Shown here one piece after another: positions 22,039-31,852 of a DNA stretch of 64,000 nucleotides. Position numbers and translations under genes: made by a program. This DNA comes from Meconema thalassinum (Eukaryota; Arthropoda; Insecta; Orthoptera; Tettigoniidae): NCBI GenBank assembly GCA_946902985.2, contig OX336389.2, forward strand, positions 1,082,009,788-1,082,073,787, read 5' to 3'. The notes below the pieces were generated by a model. The model ran no database searches and had not been told where the DNA came from. It worked only from the letters and a program-made list of their open reading frames with translations. The first letter of the stretch is position 1; every line of letters starts with the position of its first letter.

Positions 22039-22398
22039 AATGATGACCTGTCTTTTAGCGTTGCATCTTATATAAAAATGTAAACACAAACGTCCACACT
22101 CACGTGTATTAATCTGTTGTTCACGTTTTAAATTATAGTATAGGGTGGTATGTTTTCCCAAACAGCGAACCAGCTCTATAGGGGGAGGTAGATTTCCAAA
22201 ACTGTCAAAATACCGAACCGATGATCCATGTTTTACATAGGCTACATAATGTGTACCTGGTCCTGTGCTGTGATCTAAATTCATCACCGCACGTTCTTCT
22301 TTCCATAGTGTTTTTGGTAATTGGTTCCGCATAAATACACCCCTAATATAAGGAAATTTCAAGTGTTTGGCATAGCTTAAAGCTTGATCGTGGGTCAT
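21934..22398 (-). CDS. PRO: Adenain-type maturation cysteine protease
   Basis: A 154-codon frame. Residues 1-110 match the adenovirus-like proteases of Polintons and adintoviruses: KFPYIRGVFMR, MNLD, GPGTHYVAY with catalytic His50, VRYFDSFGNLPPP with Asp65 as the acidic triad member, KREQQ with the oxyanion Gln, and ECGRLCLHF with nucleophile Cys101. The enzyme cleaves capsid precursor proteins during virion assembly. All key residues are present, so this is the best preserved gene of the element. From residue 121 (MNVKAKTF) the frame continues into the start of the next gene, suggesting a lost stop or internal initiation. It overlaps the end of the upstream membrane-protein frame. Confidence 0.88.
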   Translation of the reverse strand: MTHDQALSYAKHLKFPYIRGVFMRNQLPKTLWKEERAVMNLDHSTGPGTHYVAYVKHGSSVRYFDSFGNLPPPIELVRCLGKHTTLYYNLKREQQINTRECGRLCLHFYIRCNAKRQVIIMNVKAKTFKVRGNGPEVPLDFFPPIDLEASESYE

Positions 22399-22399
22399 G

Positions 22400-22892
22400 G
22401 CGTGTCGCGGTAGTACCGTTATTATTGTATTTGTTGATGTTTTTTATTTTATTTTCTGACATGTGCAGGTCAAGTCCTTGCTTGTAAGGCACTGCTTTTA
22501 GTTTGCCTTCCCGACCACCAAGAGCAATTGTCTCCATCGTTTCGTTGTGTCGTTGGCCCTCTTTCAACTGTTGCTTGCCCTGTTCTACAGATTTTATCGT
22601 TTTGGCAACAGCGCTTGCACCGCCAAGTAGTGATCCTAGAGTGGCTAGACCGGCAAAGAGAGCTGGCAAAAATCCTGCACGTTTGGGGGTAGGAATCACT
22701 CGTCCTCGTTTTGTCCTTAACACGGGTCGTTTGGATTTTGGGCTAGCATACAATCGTACTGCTTGTAACGCTATTTTAATACCACCCCTTTTATATTTCG
22801 TTTTAATACTTTGCGTGTAGCATGGAAACCTCGTTTTCGGGCTGGCTTTTTTTTAAATTTATCTTTCACTGCGTAACTTTGATTGACCATGG
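22400..22892 (-). pseudogene. Basic/hydrophobic minor virion (pX/pVI-like) protein
   Basis: Begins near 22892 with a very basic stretch (KDKFKKKPARKRGF, RKVLKRNIKG), shifts frame in a G-run near 22790, then continues as LYASPKSKRPVLRTKRGR, a hydrophobic Gly/Ala segment FLPALFAGLATLGSLLGGAS, and an amphipathic end with GQRHNETMETIALGG. The order basic leader, Gly-rich hydrophobic segment, then 'RHN.TMEAIALG' is what I remember for Polinton minor capsid or membrane-active proteins. It would be a protease substrate placed just upstream of the protease gene. The single frameshift disables it. Confidence 0.65.
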
Positions 22893-22969
22893 TAATCAAC
22901 AACCTTTCACAACAAAGATTTCATAACAACTAACGTGTGGTTATTATTTCATGACATTATATACAAGTT

Positions 22970-23532
22970 CTAAATAAAGCGGGAAATCGTTTTCCCTGAT
23001 TGCTTTTCATCCAACATGAGATTGAGGTGAAATGATAATTCATCACCCGCTTTCACCGTTTGATAGTTGTGTACCAACAGCCTATGACTGTTTACCCATA
23101 TTTGTAAATGTTCCTCATCAGGCATCGATTACATAATATGAATCGTTCCGTCATATTGTAATCAATAACGTGTTAAACCCGAAGAAAGCACATACGTAAG
23201 GTTGCCATTCACCGGTGGTGAACGGTTCATGTAATTCACAGGCCTTTGGTTTGTGAGGTAAACTAAAAATATCCATGGGATGAATTTGCAAAGCCTTTTC
23301 ATTTGTCATGTGAGGTAGCGTTTTGTGCAAACATCATCATCTTCTTGGCGGTCCTCTACGTGAATAATGCGGTTATGATTCGCTGAATACCCATTCGCCG
23401 TAAGCCTAGGGACGACGCTTTATAAACTTTGCACTTTGTGGCCCACATAGGATTTTTAGCCACGTCTGTATCCTGTTTACGGAAGGAGGCGGCCGTGGCC
23501 TTAGTTACTCTTGCTCGCCTAAGGGCAACCAT
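22970..23532 (-). pseudogene. Unknown Polinton-cluster ORF
   Basis: The minus-strand frame opens MVALRRARVTKATAASFRKQ at 23532 and breaks at about 23360. Other frames give LQIHPMDIFSLPHKPKACEL, CAFFGFNTLLIT and VNSHRLLVHNYQTVKAGDEL, ending near 22975. Three frames are needed. I do not recognise it. Its position, head-to-head with the ATPase gene across about 90 bases, suggests a structural or accessory gene of the same element. Confidence 0.4.
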
Positions 23533-23621
23533 GGTTATACAGTAGTACTGTCGTACCGTCCTGTCCTAGTGGTTGGTGGAATGTATACAAACCTGTAGCA
23601 CGCATTAAAACAGTAGTTACC

Positions 23622-24345
23622 ATGCAATTGATTAAGCAGCAACAGTCTCTGCCCGACAGCGGTCTCGTTTCAGTGCTATCGCTCTCAGTGTGTCAACAAA
23701 AACACCATGGCACATTGTTTCCATCCACTAATCGATGTGTCATTGTGGGACTTTCAGGTTGTGGAAACACCAATGCCTTGCTTAACAAGATTACCGCGCC
23801 CTGTGGTGTACGGTTTCAAAATATTTATAACTTTGCTAATTCATTTTTTTAACAAACTCTCTACATGTATTTAGAAAAAAATTATGACGGCATTAAATAA
23901 AGAATCCATGGGCTATTTTAAATTTACAACACCTGAATATGTCATTCAACCAGACAGTATACAACCATATTCCCTCATCATTTTTGATGATATGTCTACG
24001 CAACGCCAAGACTATTTTAATAGGGGTCAACATAAACAAGTGGATTGTTTTTATCTCGCAAAGACCTATTCAAAACTCCCGAAACAGTTGGTGAGTGAGA
24101 AAGCTAATCGGATTGTAATCTTTCGAAAGGATGAAAGGAAACTTCATCACATCTATAACGATCATGTCAATCCCGATATGTCCTTTTCTGCTTTTACACA
24201 GTTGTGCGGAAAATGTCGGAACACTCAACACCATGCATGTTTGGTCATTGACAAACAATGTGATATTTGTCAAGGACGATACCGTCTAGGGTTTGACAAT
24301 TTTATTACTATTAAAAGGATGACGTTTCTGCATTCCATGTTAGTT
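23622..24345 (+). pseudogene. ATP: A32/FtsK-like DNA packaging ATPase
   Basis: Two plus-strand frames. The first (23622-23852) has RCVIVGLSGCGNTNALL, a Walker A in which the invariant Lys is Asn (residue 49). The second (23884-24345) has the Walker B SLIIFDDMS, then DYFNRGQHKQVDCFYLAKTY, IFRKDERKLHHIYNDHV and FDNFI, the standard string of Polinton/adintovirus ATPases. A stop and lost segment near 23850 separate them. The enzyme pumps DNA into capsids; this copy has lost both continuity and the phosphate-binding Lys. Confidence 0.85.
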
Positions 24346-24356
24346 GGTTTACCACC

Positions 24357-25340
24357 ATGGACATGCCCATAGCATACATAAAACAAGTTCGAATAAAACA
24401 GCACATTATCCAAGCTCAAGATAATATTCGTCGTAAATGTCGCGAATTGAAACGCTTAAGGATGAATAGTAACCTGTTTGCTGAAAAAAAAAATGTTTCA
24501 CCACCTGTCCATATCCATGTGAACATCATCAACGCTGCAGCCTCTCAAACAAAACCCTTAACAATTTGAAAATGGACACAATCCGTTCCACAGCTCGACA
24601 AACCATCCGATGACAGTGAGAATGAAAGTGAAAGTGATGTAGTGTTTGCCCCTAAAAATCTTCACCCATTCCACGGTTTTTGAAGACATCCATTATCGCC
24701 GAAACCCCATCATCATTATTATCAAAAGGGCCTACCTCGTCAGAGATGCTAAACAGTCCTGAACATCGTATAAAATTGAAAAACATTTTAATAAAAAATT
24801 ATGGACCGCTGCTGGCACCCCATTTAGAAAAACTCTTTACCAATAAAACCGATACTACTAATGGCGTTCGAAATGAAGATAATAGTTTTAAAATTGTTGA
24901 TTCATTCATTAAATATTGTCATTCTAGTGTCTCTATTAAAAATAAACTAGGCTATAAATTAACTCCAGGTCTGTTAAAGCTTTTATTTTCTCGTTCACCA
25001 TCTTCGAACGATTATACGCTCGACAACCCTACCCAATCCATTTTAATGGCTACCCATGGTTATAGGCGAGAATATACATTCTGAAGACGTCAACGCAAAT
25101 AGATCTATAAAATATAGAACCATCATTTCAAAACTGTTCTGTGTTCGTACAGCGTCAGCGTCTGGTGTGACATTTAAAAAATTAAAACCACTAGTCGTTA
25201 TAACTTATTGGAATAACCCAAATAAGCCATTTCAACGATTGCATCTGCTTCACACTTCCCGACAGGCTGGACATTCATCCCACAACGCAGAAATTCAAGA
25301 TGTTGAGCAAGAACTTCGTCATGCCCTAATCAACGTATAA
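24357..25340 (+). pseudogene. Polinton-associated ORF with YWNNP/AGH tail
   Basis: Frames in order: KQVRIKQHIIQAQDNIRRKC near the start, an acidic SDDSENESESD block, NILIKNYGPLLAPHLEKLF, KLGYKLTPGLLKLLF, and finally TYWNNPNKPFQRLHLLHTSR with QAGHSSHNAEIQDVEQELRH at 25205-25325. At least two frameshifts occur. This protein usually lies between ATPase and integrase in insect Polinton-like loci; its function is unknown to me. The same C-terminal tail occurs at 53270-53400 and 60165-60297. Confidence 0.65.
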
Positions 25341-25344
25341 ACCA

Positions 25345-26266
25345 TCCGCCATCAAGCTCGCTATTGACGATGAATTTTATCGGCCCGCCCGTCGTTTATA
25401 TCAAAGGCAACGTGTCATTTCAAAAGGGGTAAACGATTTGTAGCAAGCAGATCTCATCGAAATGATACCTTAAGTTGATGTTTATTACGGTGTACGCTAT
25501 ATGCTTACTGTTATTGATGTGTACTCAAAAATGGCCTTTGTTGAACCAGTCTAAAATAAAACAGGACTTCTCGTTACCAATGCATTTGAACTATTTTTTC
25601 ACGCTCAAAACCAAAGCCTCGTTTGCTTCGAACAGATGATGGAAAAGAGTTTTTTAACAAAGTGTTTTCCGCTTATATGAAATCCAGTGGCATTCATCAC
25701 TATTCCACGTTTAGTAATGTAAAAGCGCGTGTCATTGAAAGATTTAAACGTACTTTAAAAACTCACATGTGGAGACAGTTTACCTCAAGAGGTAGTTATC
25801 GATGGTTATATCTTGTGCAAGAGTTGGTCACACAGTATAATAATACTAATCACTGCACCATTGGAACAAAAACACGACTTGTAACCAGGAATATTCCACG
25901 GCTAGATAAACTATTTAATCCCAAGAAAACAGCTGATCCCAGCGCCATCGTCTTAAAATAAACGATGACGTCCGTATCAGTAAACATAAATCCATCTTTT
26001 AAAAAGACTATACTCCCAATTGGTCAAGAGAAATTTTTAAAATCCGTCAAGAAAAGATGGGGAATCCTGTCACCTATTTGCTTCAAATCGATGCTGGGCA
26101 ACCTATTGAAGGTGCATTTTTCATTCAGGAATTACAGAAAATACCTTTCCCCCAACATTCCCTTGTTGAAAATATACTCAAGGCCAAGGGAAGTCAATGT
26201 TTTGCTAAATGGCTTGGATTTGCTGATTCTTACAATTCATGGGTCAATAAAATTGATTTTCTGTAA
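25345..26266 (+). pseudogene. INT: Retroviral-type integrase with C-terminal chromodomain
   Basis: Core motifs are QADLIEM (first Asp, near 25450), RYMLTVIDVYSKMAFVEP, LRTDDGKEF (second Asp, near 25635) and ARVIERFKRTLK (Glu, near 25740), a D-D-E set with 33 residues between the last two. Three in-frame stops (near 25441, 25471 and 25552) and frameshifts near 25620 and 25990 break it. The last part, 26057-26266, reads NPVTYLLQ, then a chromodomain-like VENILKAKG...AKWLGF...NSW. Polinton integrases insert the element into host DNA, and the chromodomain may guide target choice. It lies at the right end of the recognisable element. Confidence 0.88.
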
Positions 26267-26689
26267 TAAAAGCCATGTGTCCCTTTTCATTATTTTACCT
26301 TTATCCTAAACCTCCACGTGCTTATTATTTCAAAAAACTTGGCGTGCCAAAACCTGGCAAGCCAACCTTTGGCATGCAAAAGACTTATCATTATCCATGA
26401 TAGCAGAGCAGCATGTGAAGGTAGCTTTGTCATACCTTACTCGCAGACAGCAGAGCTGTTATCACTCTGCGTAGGAAGACAGTAACGGTCTTATCTCTTG
26501 ACCATGCATGTGCCTGAAGTATCCTCTTCACAAAGGTATTCGCTGGCTAGGTCCAGACCATCGAAACAGCATCACAGTTCTTAAACGCATTACCGCTGTA
26601 GTATAAAATTAAACCCCGCAACGTATTAATGAGATTTCCTTAAAGTAAAATATCACGTCCTGTGGTTCGGATTCCACGACTCGTTCTTT
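26267..26689. other. Non-coding DNA right of the integrase
   Basis: No gene. A 20-30-base fragment near 26650-26690 (ATCACGTCCTGTGGTTCGGA) resembles the body of SINE-G. The right terminal inverted repeat of the Polinton should be here but I could not pair it with the left side. Confidence 0.4.
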
Positions 26690-27010
26690 AATATAATTTG
26701 GCTGACACTGCAGAGGCCCGGGTTCGATTCCTGGCTCTGCCAAGATATTTTCTGCTCTAAGGGCTGGAACAGGCTACACTCAGTCTCGTCAGGCAAAACA
26801 GAAAAGAGGTGGGTTCCATTCGCACCTCTGTCATCCTAAACGTGGTTTTCCGAGGTTTTTCACTTCTACTCTAGGAAAAAAGACGGAATAGTTCGTAAAA
26901 TTAAGGCCAGGGATGCCTCCTTCCAAATCCTCTTCTCAGTGATAACGGCACACACTAATACAGCCATCAAAGTAACACAGGTTATCAGACAAATTCAACA
27001 CACACACATA
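26690..27010 (+). mobile_element. SINE-B, copy 1
   Basis: The B box GGGTTCGATTCC lies at about 26720, followed by the family body: CTCTGCCAAGATATTTTCTG, AGGGCTGGAACAGGCTACAC, a second B-box-like GGTGGGTTCCATTCGCACC, and the tail ...CACAGGTTATCAGACAAATTC. Copies are at 29980, 31245, 38845, 39845, and in part at 62640 and 63735. Confidence 0.8.
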
Positions 27011-27059
27011 CTAAAGCATTATTTTTCAAAACGTAACAAAACAAAACAAAACTCTACAA

Positions 27060-27255
27060 ATCTTTTTTCTATTAAAAAAATATGTTTCCCTCATTTTCAA
27101 AACTTTTACCCATCTTCATGCGCCATGTTACAGAGGGCAACGTACTGACAAGATATAACCAAACATCTAAAAAACATTTTCTCCCCAAAAAAATCTGTTT
27201 CGCTCATTTTCAAAAATTCGCCATGTTAAAGAGGCCAACACGCTATAAAGTACAA
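27060..27255. repeat. Imperfect tandem duplication
   Basis: Two adjacent copies of a roughly 85-110-bp segment containing CTCATTTTCAAAA, CGCCATGTTA and GAGG.CAACRY. No gene; the small open frames across it are not meaningful. Confidence 0.5.
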
Positions 27256-27404
27256 ACCTCGCATGCCTTCCTACCACCATTCCTTCCTTCCCAAAGCCTC
27301 CAGGGGCCTCACCCTCAGCACTACCAAGTGACACTAGCGCCAACAGCACCATGTGGCGGAAAATGGAAGTATTTAGTCCCACTGTAGCTTCACTACGGCG
27401 CAGA

Positions 27405-27880
27405 AAGATTTTTCTGGCAACTACTAATGAAGAGAAGAGGTAGGTTGGTAAGATACATATTAAGACACCCAGGAATTGCAAACTTAGTTATAGAAGGAAG
27501 GGTCGATGATGAGAACAAAGGAAGGAAGCTTTCAGTTTTACGTGACCGTTAATCATGCGATCATGAGCCACGGGACCTCCTTTTTACGTGGAATCCGAAC
27601 CACAGGACATGGCATTTCACTTCGAAAATCTCACATGCATTGACCGGGAATCGAACCCGGTCCACCTTGATGAGAGGCCAACAGCTTGACCGCTGCGCCA
27701 CCACGCCCCAAGGATGAGAACAGTAGGGGTAGACCAAGGATAGAATATGTTTAAACAGATTGCCTCGGATGTAAGGTGTGGTTGATATGTAGAGATGAAA
27801 CGATTAGCTGAAGACAGGGAGGCGCGGAGAACTGCATCAAACCAGTCAAAAGACTCAGGACTCAAACAACAACAATTATA
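27405..27880 (+). pseudogene. LINE RT C-terminal remnant, split by a SINE
   Basis: 27410-27517 reads RRGRLVRYILRHPGIANLVI, EGRVDDEN; after an inserted SINE-G the frame resumes at 27713 as DEN-RGRPRIEY and, with shifts, the 'EMKRLAEDREAWR' block typical of LINE polyprotein C-termini. It is a 5'-truncated, decayed non-LTR retrotransposon end. Confidence 0.7.
27518..27712 (-). mobile_element. SINE-G, copy 1, with target duplication
   Basis: The minus-strand head is tRNA-like: GGGGCGTGGTGGCGCAGCGG and GGGTTCGATTCCCGGTCAAT, then GAAGTGAAATGCCATGTCCT and a tail TTCCTTCC. It is bounded by the direct repeat GATGAGAACA at 27508-27517 and 27713-27722, a convincing retroposition target duplication inside the LINE remnant. 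Confidence 0.88.
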
Positions 27881-27899
27881 ATAGCAATAATCCACTAAA

Positions 27900-28230
27900 G
27901 TCCCAATTATCCGTAATTGATGATGTGAGGGTCATTCGGTTAAACGAATATCCAGATAATCCATAAACATTCTATTTTTTCGCGATAAAACTAGTGTACG
28001 GAACCTACGCGTGATTATCCGAACTTGATGAACCGAGGGTCATATGATAATCGAATATTCGGATAATCAATAAACATTATATTTCTACGATAAGACGAGT
28101 GTACGAGACCTACGCATGATTATTCAAACTTTATGAACCAGAGGTCATTTGCTAATTGAATACTCGGAAAATCCGGAAACATTCTATCTCCACGATAAGA
28201 CGAGTGTACGGGTTGTACGCGCACCTTAAA
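27900..28230. repeat. Three ~110-bp tandem repeats
   Basis: Three diverged copies with shared blocks GATTATYCRAACTTGATGAA, GAATAYTCGGATAATC, ACATTCTAT, CGATAAGACGAGTGTACG. Function unknown; looks like a short local satellite. Confidence 0.6.
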
Positions 28231-28394
28231 TTTACCGCGGTGACAGCCAACAATACTAGCCTCTATGCAACGAAACGGATACTGTTAATCGGTGATCATA
28301 GACGGTTCACTCCTACAAAGAGGCTTGCAGACTAGACTGTACATCGAAAGATTAAACAGCATCAAATGAGATTGAAATAATTTAATTTTTGTGA

Positions 28395-28399
28395 TAATG

Positions 28400-28438
<39 letters not shown>

Positions 28439-28700
28439 GGCGTATTTTGACGTTCCGTATAGCTCTGCCATCTGACATCGAGACCGGTACAATATGGGGT
28501 GAATTATGACTGTGACTTTTAGTAATTTTATTTTGAAATCACCAAACGTGAAACGAGGGATCTTTTACCAGTCAATATTCTACGCTTTAGAGTGCCTTTG
28601 ATTTTTGCCACCCTTTAAATATACTACATCCTCGGCCGGGAAACGAACCCGTGATCTTGGGACCAAGAGACGGATATTCTACCACTGATCCCCGATTTAG
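28395..28700 (-). mobile_element. SINE-H
   Basis: The minus-strand head GGGGATCAGTGGTAGAATAT...CTTGGTCCCAAGATCAC, with B box GGGTTCGTTTCCC, is strongly tRNA-like. The body runs to 28438 and ends in a (TTA)n tract at 28398-28437. Confidence 0.75.
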
Positions 28701-28714
28701 TTTCGTGAAAGCTT

Positions 28715-29055
28715 TTCCTATCGAGGGATTATTCCTCTGCCGTCAGAAGGAGGGTATCCGGGCGCTGAAGACACTTTGTCAGCAGATACAACTGGGAAGG
28801 CTGACAGGCCGATCGTCAAGGCGACCGACAAGTTGCATCCAATAATGTAATAGTTAGGGAAGGAATTTTTGAGGGATGTCGGCCGTGGACCTGTGGAAAG
28901 GAACCGTCCCGGCATTTGTCTGGTGGTGAAAATGGGAAACGACTAATTGTAAGACCATTTTCAAGGTGGCTGAGGTGGGATTCGAACCCCTGTCCTTCTG
29001 ATACCAGCAAAGCACGAGTTAGCGCGCTTGCGCTCTGGGCCATCATGGCCGGTTA
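28715..29055 (-). mobile_element. SINE-C, copy 2 (full length)
   Basis: Minus-strand head CCGGCCATGATGGCCCAGAG...GGGGTTCGAATCCCACCTC, body with ACAGGTCCACGGCCGACATC, and a 3' part that matches 39420-39570 (GATCGGCCTGTCAGCCTTCC). Longer than the copy at 3768. Confidence 0.8.
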
Positions 29056-29104
29056 CAGGAATAATATGGGATAGAAATACAGTCGTGCAGCTTGTTAATA
29101 TGTT

Positions 29105-29400
29105 CTTCTTTATCTGTCCCTTTTGATTCTCTGCGTCGTGTCCACACTCGCTCCTATCCTATGTGAGCCACCTGGATTGCTGTAGTCTTTTACCCTTCCT
29201 CTCTGCCCCCTGTTCAAGGTACTGGATCCATTCTTTGCTTTGGCGTCCTCCTCCAAGACTGCTTTGAGGCTTAATCTCAATCTCCTGCTCAGGTTTCTTT
29301 CTTCATTGGTCCTTGTAATGTGTCCATATAATCTCAATGCTTCCTTCTGGATGCTGTGCACCTTGAGCTCTTTGATCACATGGTTTCGCATCCTATCTCA
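29105..29400 (-). pseudogene. LINE RT C-terminal remnant
   Basis: Minus-strand frame with RNHVIKELKVHSIQKEALRL then YGHITRTNEERNLSRRL, the usual 'RN..I.E.L.V.SI...I....L.WYGH..RM' block at the end of non-LTR retrotransposon RT proteins. The Trp is lost (LRLYGH). The remainder is diverged. Confidence 0.65.
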
Positions 29401-29439
29401 TCTAGTTTTATTCACTATATTCCGTCTCTGAGGCAGTTA

Positions 29440-29640
29440 ATCTACTTTTTACAAGGTCGTAGGATCGATACCTGGCGCCGCCAGTTGGCATTTGAGGGTG
29501 TCAGTAGTTTTACTGGCATGATAATAATCCCCTTCGGGGCAAAATTGCGGCACCCCGGCGTCTCTAAAAGCCGCAGTAGTTAAAAGAGACGCAAGTCTAA
29601 TAAGATTATTAGACCTATATCTGCTTCTTGTTATTTTTCT
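29440..29640 (+). mobile_element. SINE-D, copy 1
   Basis: Contains AGGATCGATACCTGGCGCCG, CAGTTGGCATTTGAGGGTG, CCCCTTCGGGGCAAAATTGC, GGCACCCCGGCGTCTCTAAA. The complement of 49008-49235 has the same blocks. The tRNA-like head is degraded here. Confidence 0.75.
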
Positions 29641-29666
29641 CCTTTTCTTCTTCTAGTAGGTAAGCC

Positions 29667-29945
29667 GGGGGCTGCGTGGCGCAGTCGGTAGAGGCGCTGA
29701 GCTTCTAACTGAAAGGTAGGGGATCGATCCCCACCCAGGTAGTGGATTTTAGAAACAAAACTACCACTCTAGGAAACGCAAATAGCCCTGGGGTTCACTC
29801 AGCCTACACCAGAAATGAGTACCAGGGTAATTCGTGGAAGCTGACAACTTCATCCCATCTAGTGCCAATGTCACAAAACGTGGAAGCCTCTACCTTCCAC
29901 TACTCCCAGGGCTTCTATGACCTGTACGGAGTTGGCATTGTTTAG
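29667..29945 (+). mobile_element. SINE-E
   Basis: tRNA-like head GGGGCTGCGTGGCGCAGTCG...GGTAGGGGATCGATCCCCAC followed by a ~200-base body. A clear A box and B box. Only one copy seen in this window. Confidence 0.7.
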
Positions 29946-29979
29946 TAGGTAAGTCAGTAGAAGGTTATCCCCAATTTCC

Positions 29980-30375
29980 GCCTCGTAGTGTAGTGGCTAG
30001 CATTCTCGGCTAACACCGCCCATGTCCCTGCTATTCCCAGCTCTGTCAATAAATTTAATTGTGGTCTGAGGGCTGGAACGGAGTACACTCAGCCTCGAGA
30101 GGTAAATCTGATAAGATTCAATTCCTACGTCGGCCATCCTGGAAGTGGATTTCCGTGGTGTTCCACTTCTATTCCAGCCAACTGCTAGGATGGTACCTAA
30201 CTTAAGGCCACGGCCGCTTCTCACCCAAATCCTACCTCATCTACAAATACAGTACACATACTAGTACAGACATCACAGTGGCACAGGTCATCAGACAAAT
30301 CATATTCATACCTAGATACACGGGGCTACATGACCACGATGTCGCAAAGCTCCTATAAAAATCAACAACAGCAGC
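29980..30375 (+). mobile_element. SINE-B, copy 2
   Basis: Head with CGTAGTGTAGTGGCTAGCAT, body CTGAGGGCTGGAACGGAGTA...CAGCCTCGAGAGG, GTGGATTTCCGTGGTGTTCC, tail CACAGGTCATCAGACAAATC. Confidence 0.82.
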
Positions 30376-30568
30376 GTTATCACAAAGCCCTGGACTATTA
30401 GGTTCTGACCTATTACATTCCTGACGTCTTACTCTCCAAATGTCAGTCCATTTTTATGTTTTGGGTACCAACTTGTAACATACTTCAATTTTATATAGCC
30501 TAAAGTGACCTAATTTTACGTTATGACCTAACAACACCAATCTTTCGTGATAGAGCCTAAAATACCTA
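30376..30568. other. Unassigned DNA
   Basis: Nothing recognised; probably part of the hAT fragment that follows. Confidence 0.3.
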
Positions 30569-30690
30569 ATGAAGTTCACACCTCTTACCTCATGTGAAGT
30601 GGAACGCATTTACTCAGCTTTCAAGTGTATTTTAACGGAAGACGGGAGAAGGTTAATACCTAAGAGTCTTTCAAAGTACCGTACTTCATT
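30569..30690 (+). pseudogene. hAT transposase dimerisation-domain fragment
   Basis: Translated segment FTPLTSCEVERIYSAFKCIL then TEDGRRLIPKSLSKY. This is the C-terminal hAT dimerisation signature (PLTSC.VERSFS..K.ILTD.R..L..ENL). The usual RSFS is RIYS. Only the last ~40 residues are recognisable. Confidence 0.6.
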
Positions 30691-30699
30691 GTTCAGTGC

Positions 30700-30950
30700 C
30701 ATACTAGGAGTACCTCCGAGTACTGGAAACTTTTGCGCGTGTAATGTTTCAAATTAATTGTGTGTTTTCAATGCCATACTAAAGCAAAATGAGTATGCGC
30801 GTGCAGTGTTCGATATTATGTGTTCTTTAGAGTCATCCTAATACAAAATTAGTATACTGAGACCTTTTACGCATGTAGTGCTTAAAATTAATTTGTGTTT
30901 TTCAGTGCCATACTAATCGTAGGCACTTTTAAATACATACTGAAGTATAT
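30700..30950. repeat. Three ~70-bp imperfect tandem repeats
   Basis: Blocks like TTTTGCGCGTGTAATGTTTC, AAATTAATTGTGTGTTTTC and TGCCATACTAA recur three times with drift. The 3' flank of the hAT fragment. Confidence 0.5.
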
Positions 30951-31244
30951 GTTCAAACTTATTGTGTTTTAAACATAATGGCTTGTCAAGTGATTTATAC
31001 AAATATATATTTCCAAAAATCCTATACATTTCTAAATTTAACAAATAAAATCCTAATATACTCATAGTTAGAACCTAATTTTAACTTTTTAGAACCAACA
31101 AATCCGGGGCTTGATTATCACCATAAGTGAGAGTAGATGTAGATGTGTATCTTAGTTATCTCTGAAGCTTCGGTTTTCCCCACCAGACATTGCTTCAATC
31201 GATAATATACACATTTTTCGCCTCCTTCACTCAAACCTACTCTT

Positions 31245-31500
31245 GCTGTAGCGTCTTGCGTTGTTGGTTGTCACCCCGAAGGTCTGGGTTCGATTGCCGG
31301 CTTGGTCAAGAAATTTAATAAGGACTGGAACGCGGAACGAGGTACACCCAGCCTTCTGAGGCAAACCTGAGAAGAGTGGGGTTCGATTCCCACCTCAGCT
31401 ATCCTGGAAGGGGTTTTCCGTGGTTTTCAACTTCTACTCCAGACAAATGCCGGAATGGTTCATAACTTAAGATCACGGCCACCTCCTCCCTAATCCTCAT
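31245..31500 (+). mobile_element. SINE-B, copy 3
   Basis: B box GGGTTCGATTGCCGGCTTGG, then GGGGTTCGATTCCCACCTCA, GGGGTTTTCCGTGGTTTTC and ACGGCCACCTCCTCCCTAAT. Confidence 0.8.
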
Positions 31501-31852
31501 TTTGACGTAATGTTCAACTGAAGTGCAATACTAAACAAAGCACTTTGACTGTCTGTTCCGGTGAGGTGTTCAAAGTTAAGAAATCATAGCCCATGGTCAA
31601 TATTTAGATAGATGACCAGTGATGGTATTGACCCGTGCTGTTGGTTGTAGAAAGGTAAGGAGGAGTGTTAGTTATTTAGCCACTCTACCGTGATGCAAAC
31701 TTGCTCTCGCGATGAATAATATGTTTTTCATGCCGCAATATATGACGCTCGATTGCTTATTACTGGTTCTATAATTTCATTCATTATTTGTACAGTGTAA
31801 TAGAGGTTCATGCTCTACTTTGACATTCATTGTATAATTTAAATATATCCCC
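31501..31852. other. Unassigned DNA
   Basis: No gene or repeat family recognised. Confidence 0.35.

Noticed and set aside
26267..26690. Right terminal inverted repeat of the Polinton-like element
   Set aside because: Looked for complementarity between this stretch and 4677-5250 and found none by eye, so the element's ends remain undefined.
29667..29745. Genuine tRNA genes at the many A-box/B-box sites (also 28640, 41647, 49180, 62365)
   Set aside because: Each is followed by a repeated SINE body and the cloverleaf arms are degraded, so they are SINE heads.
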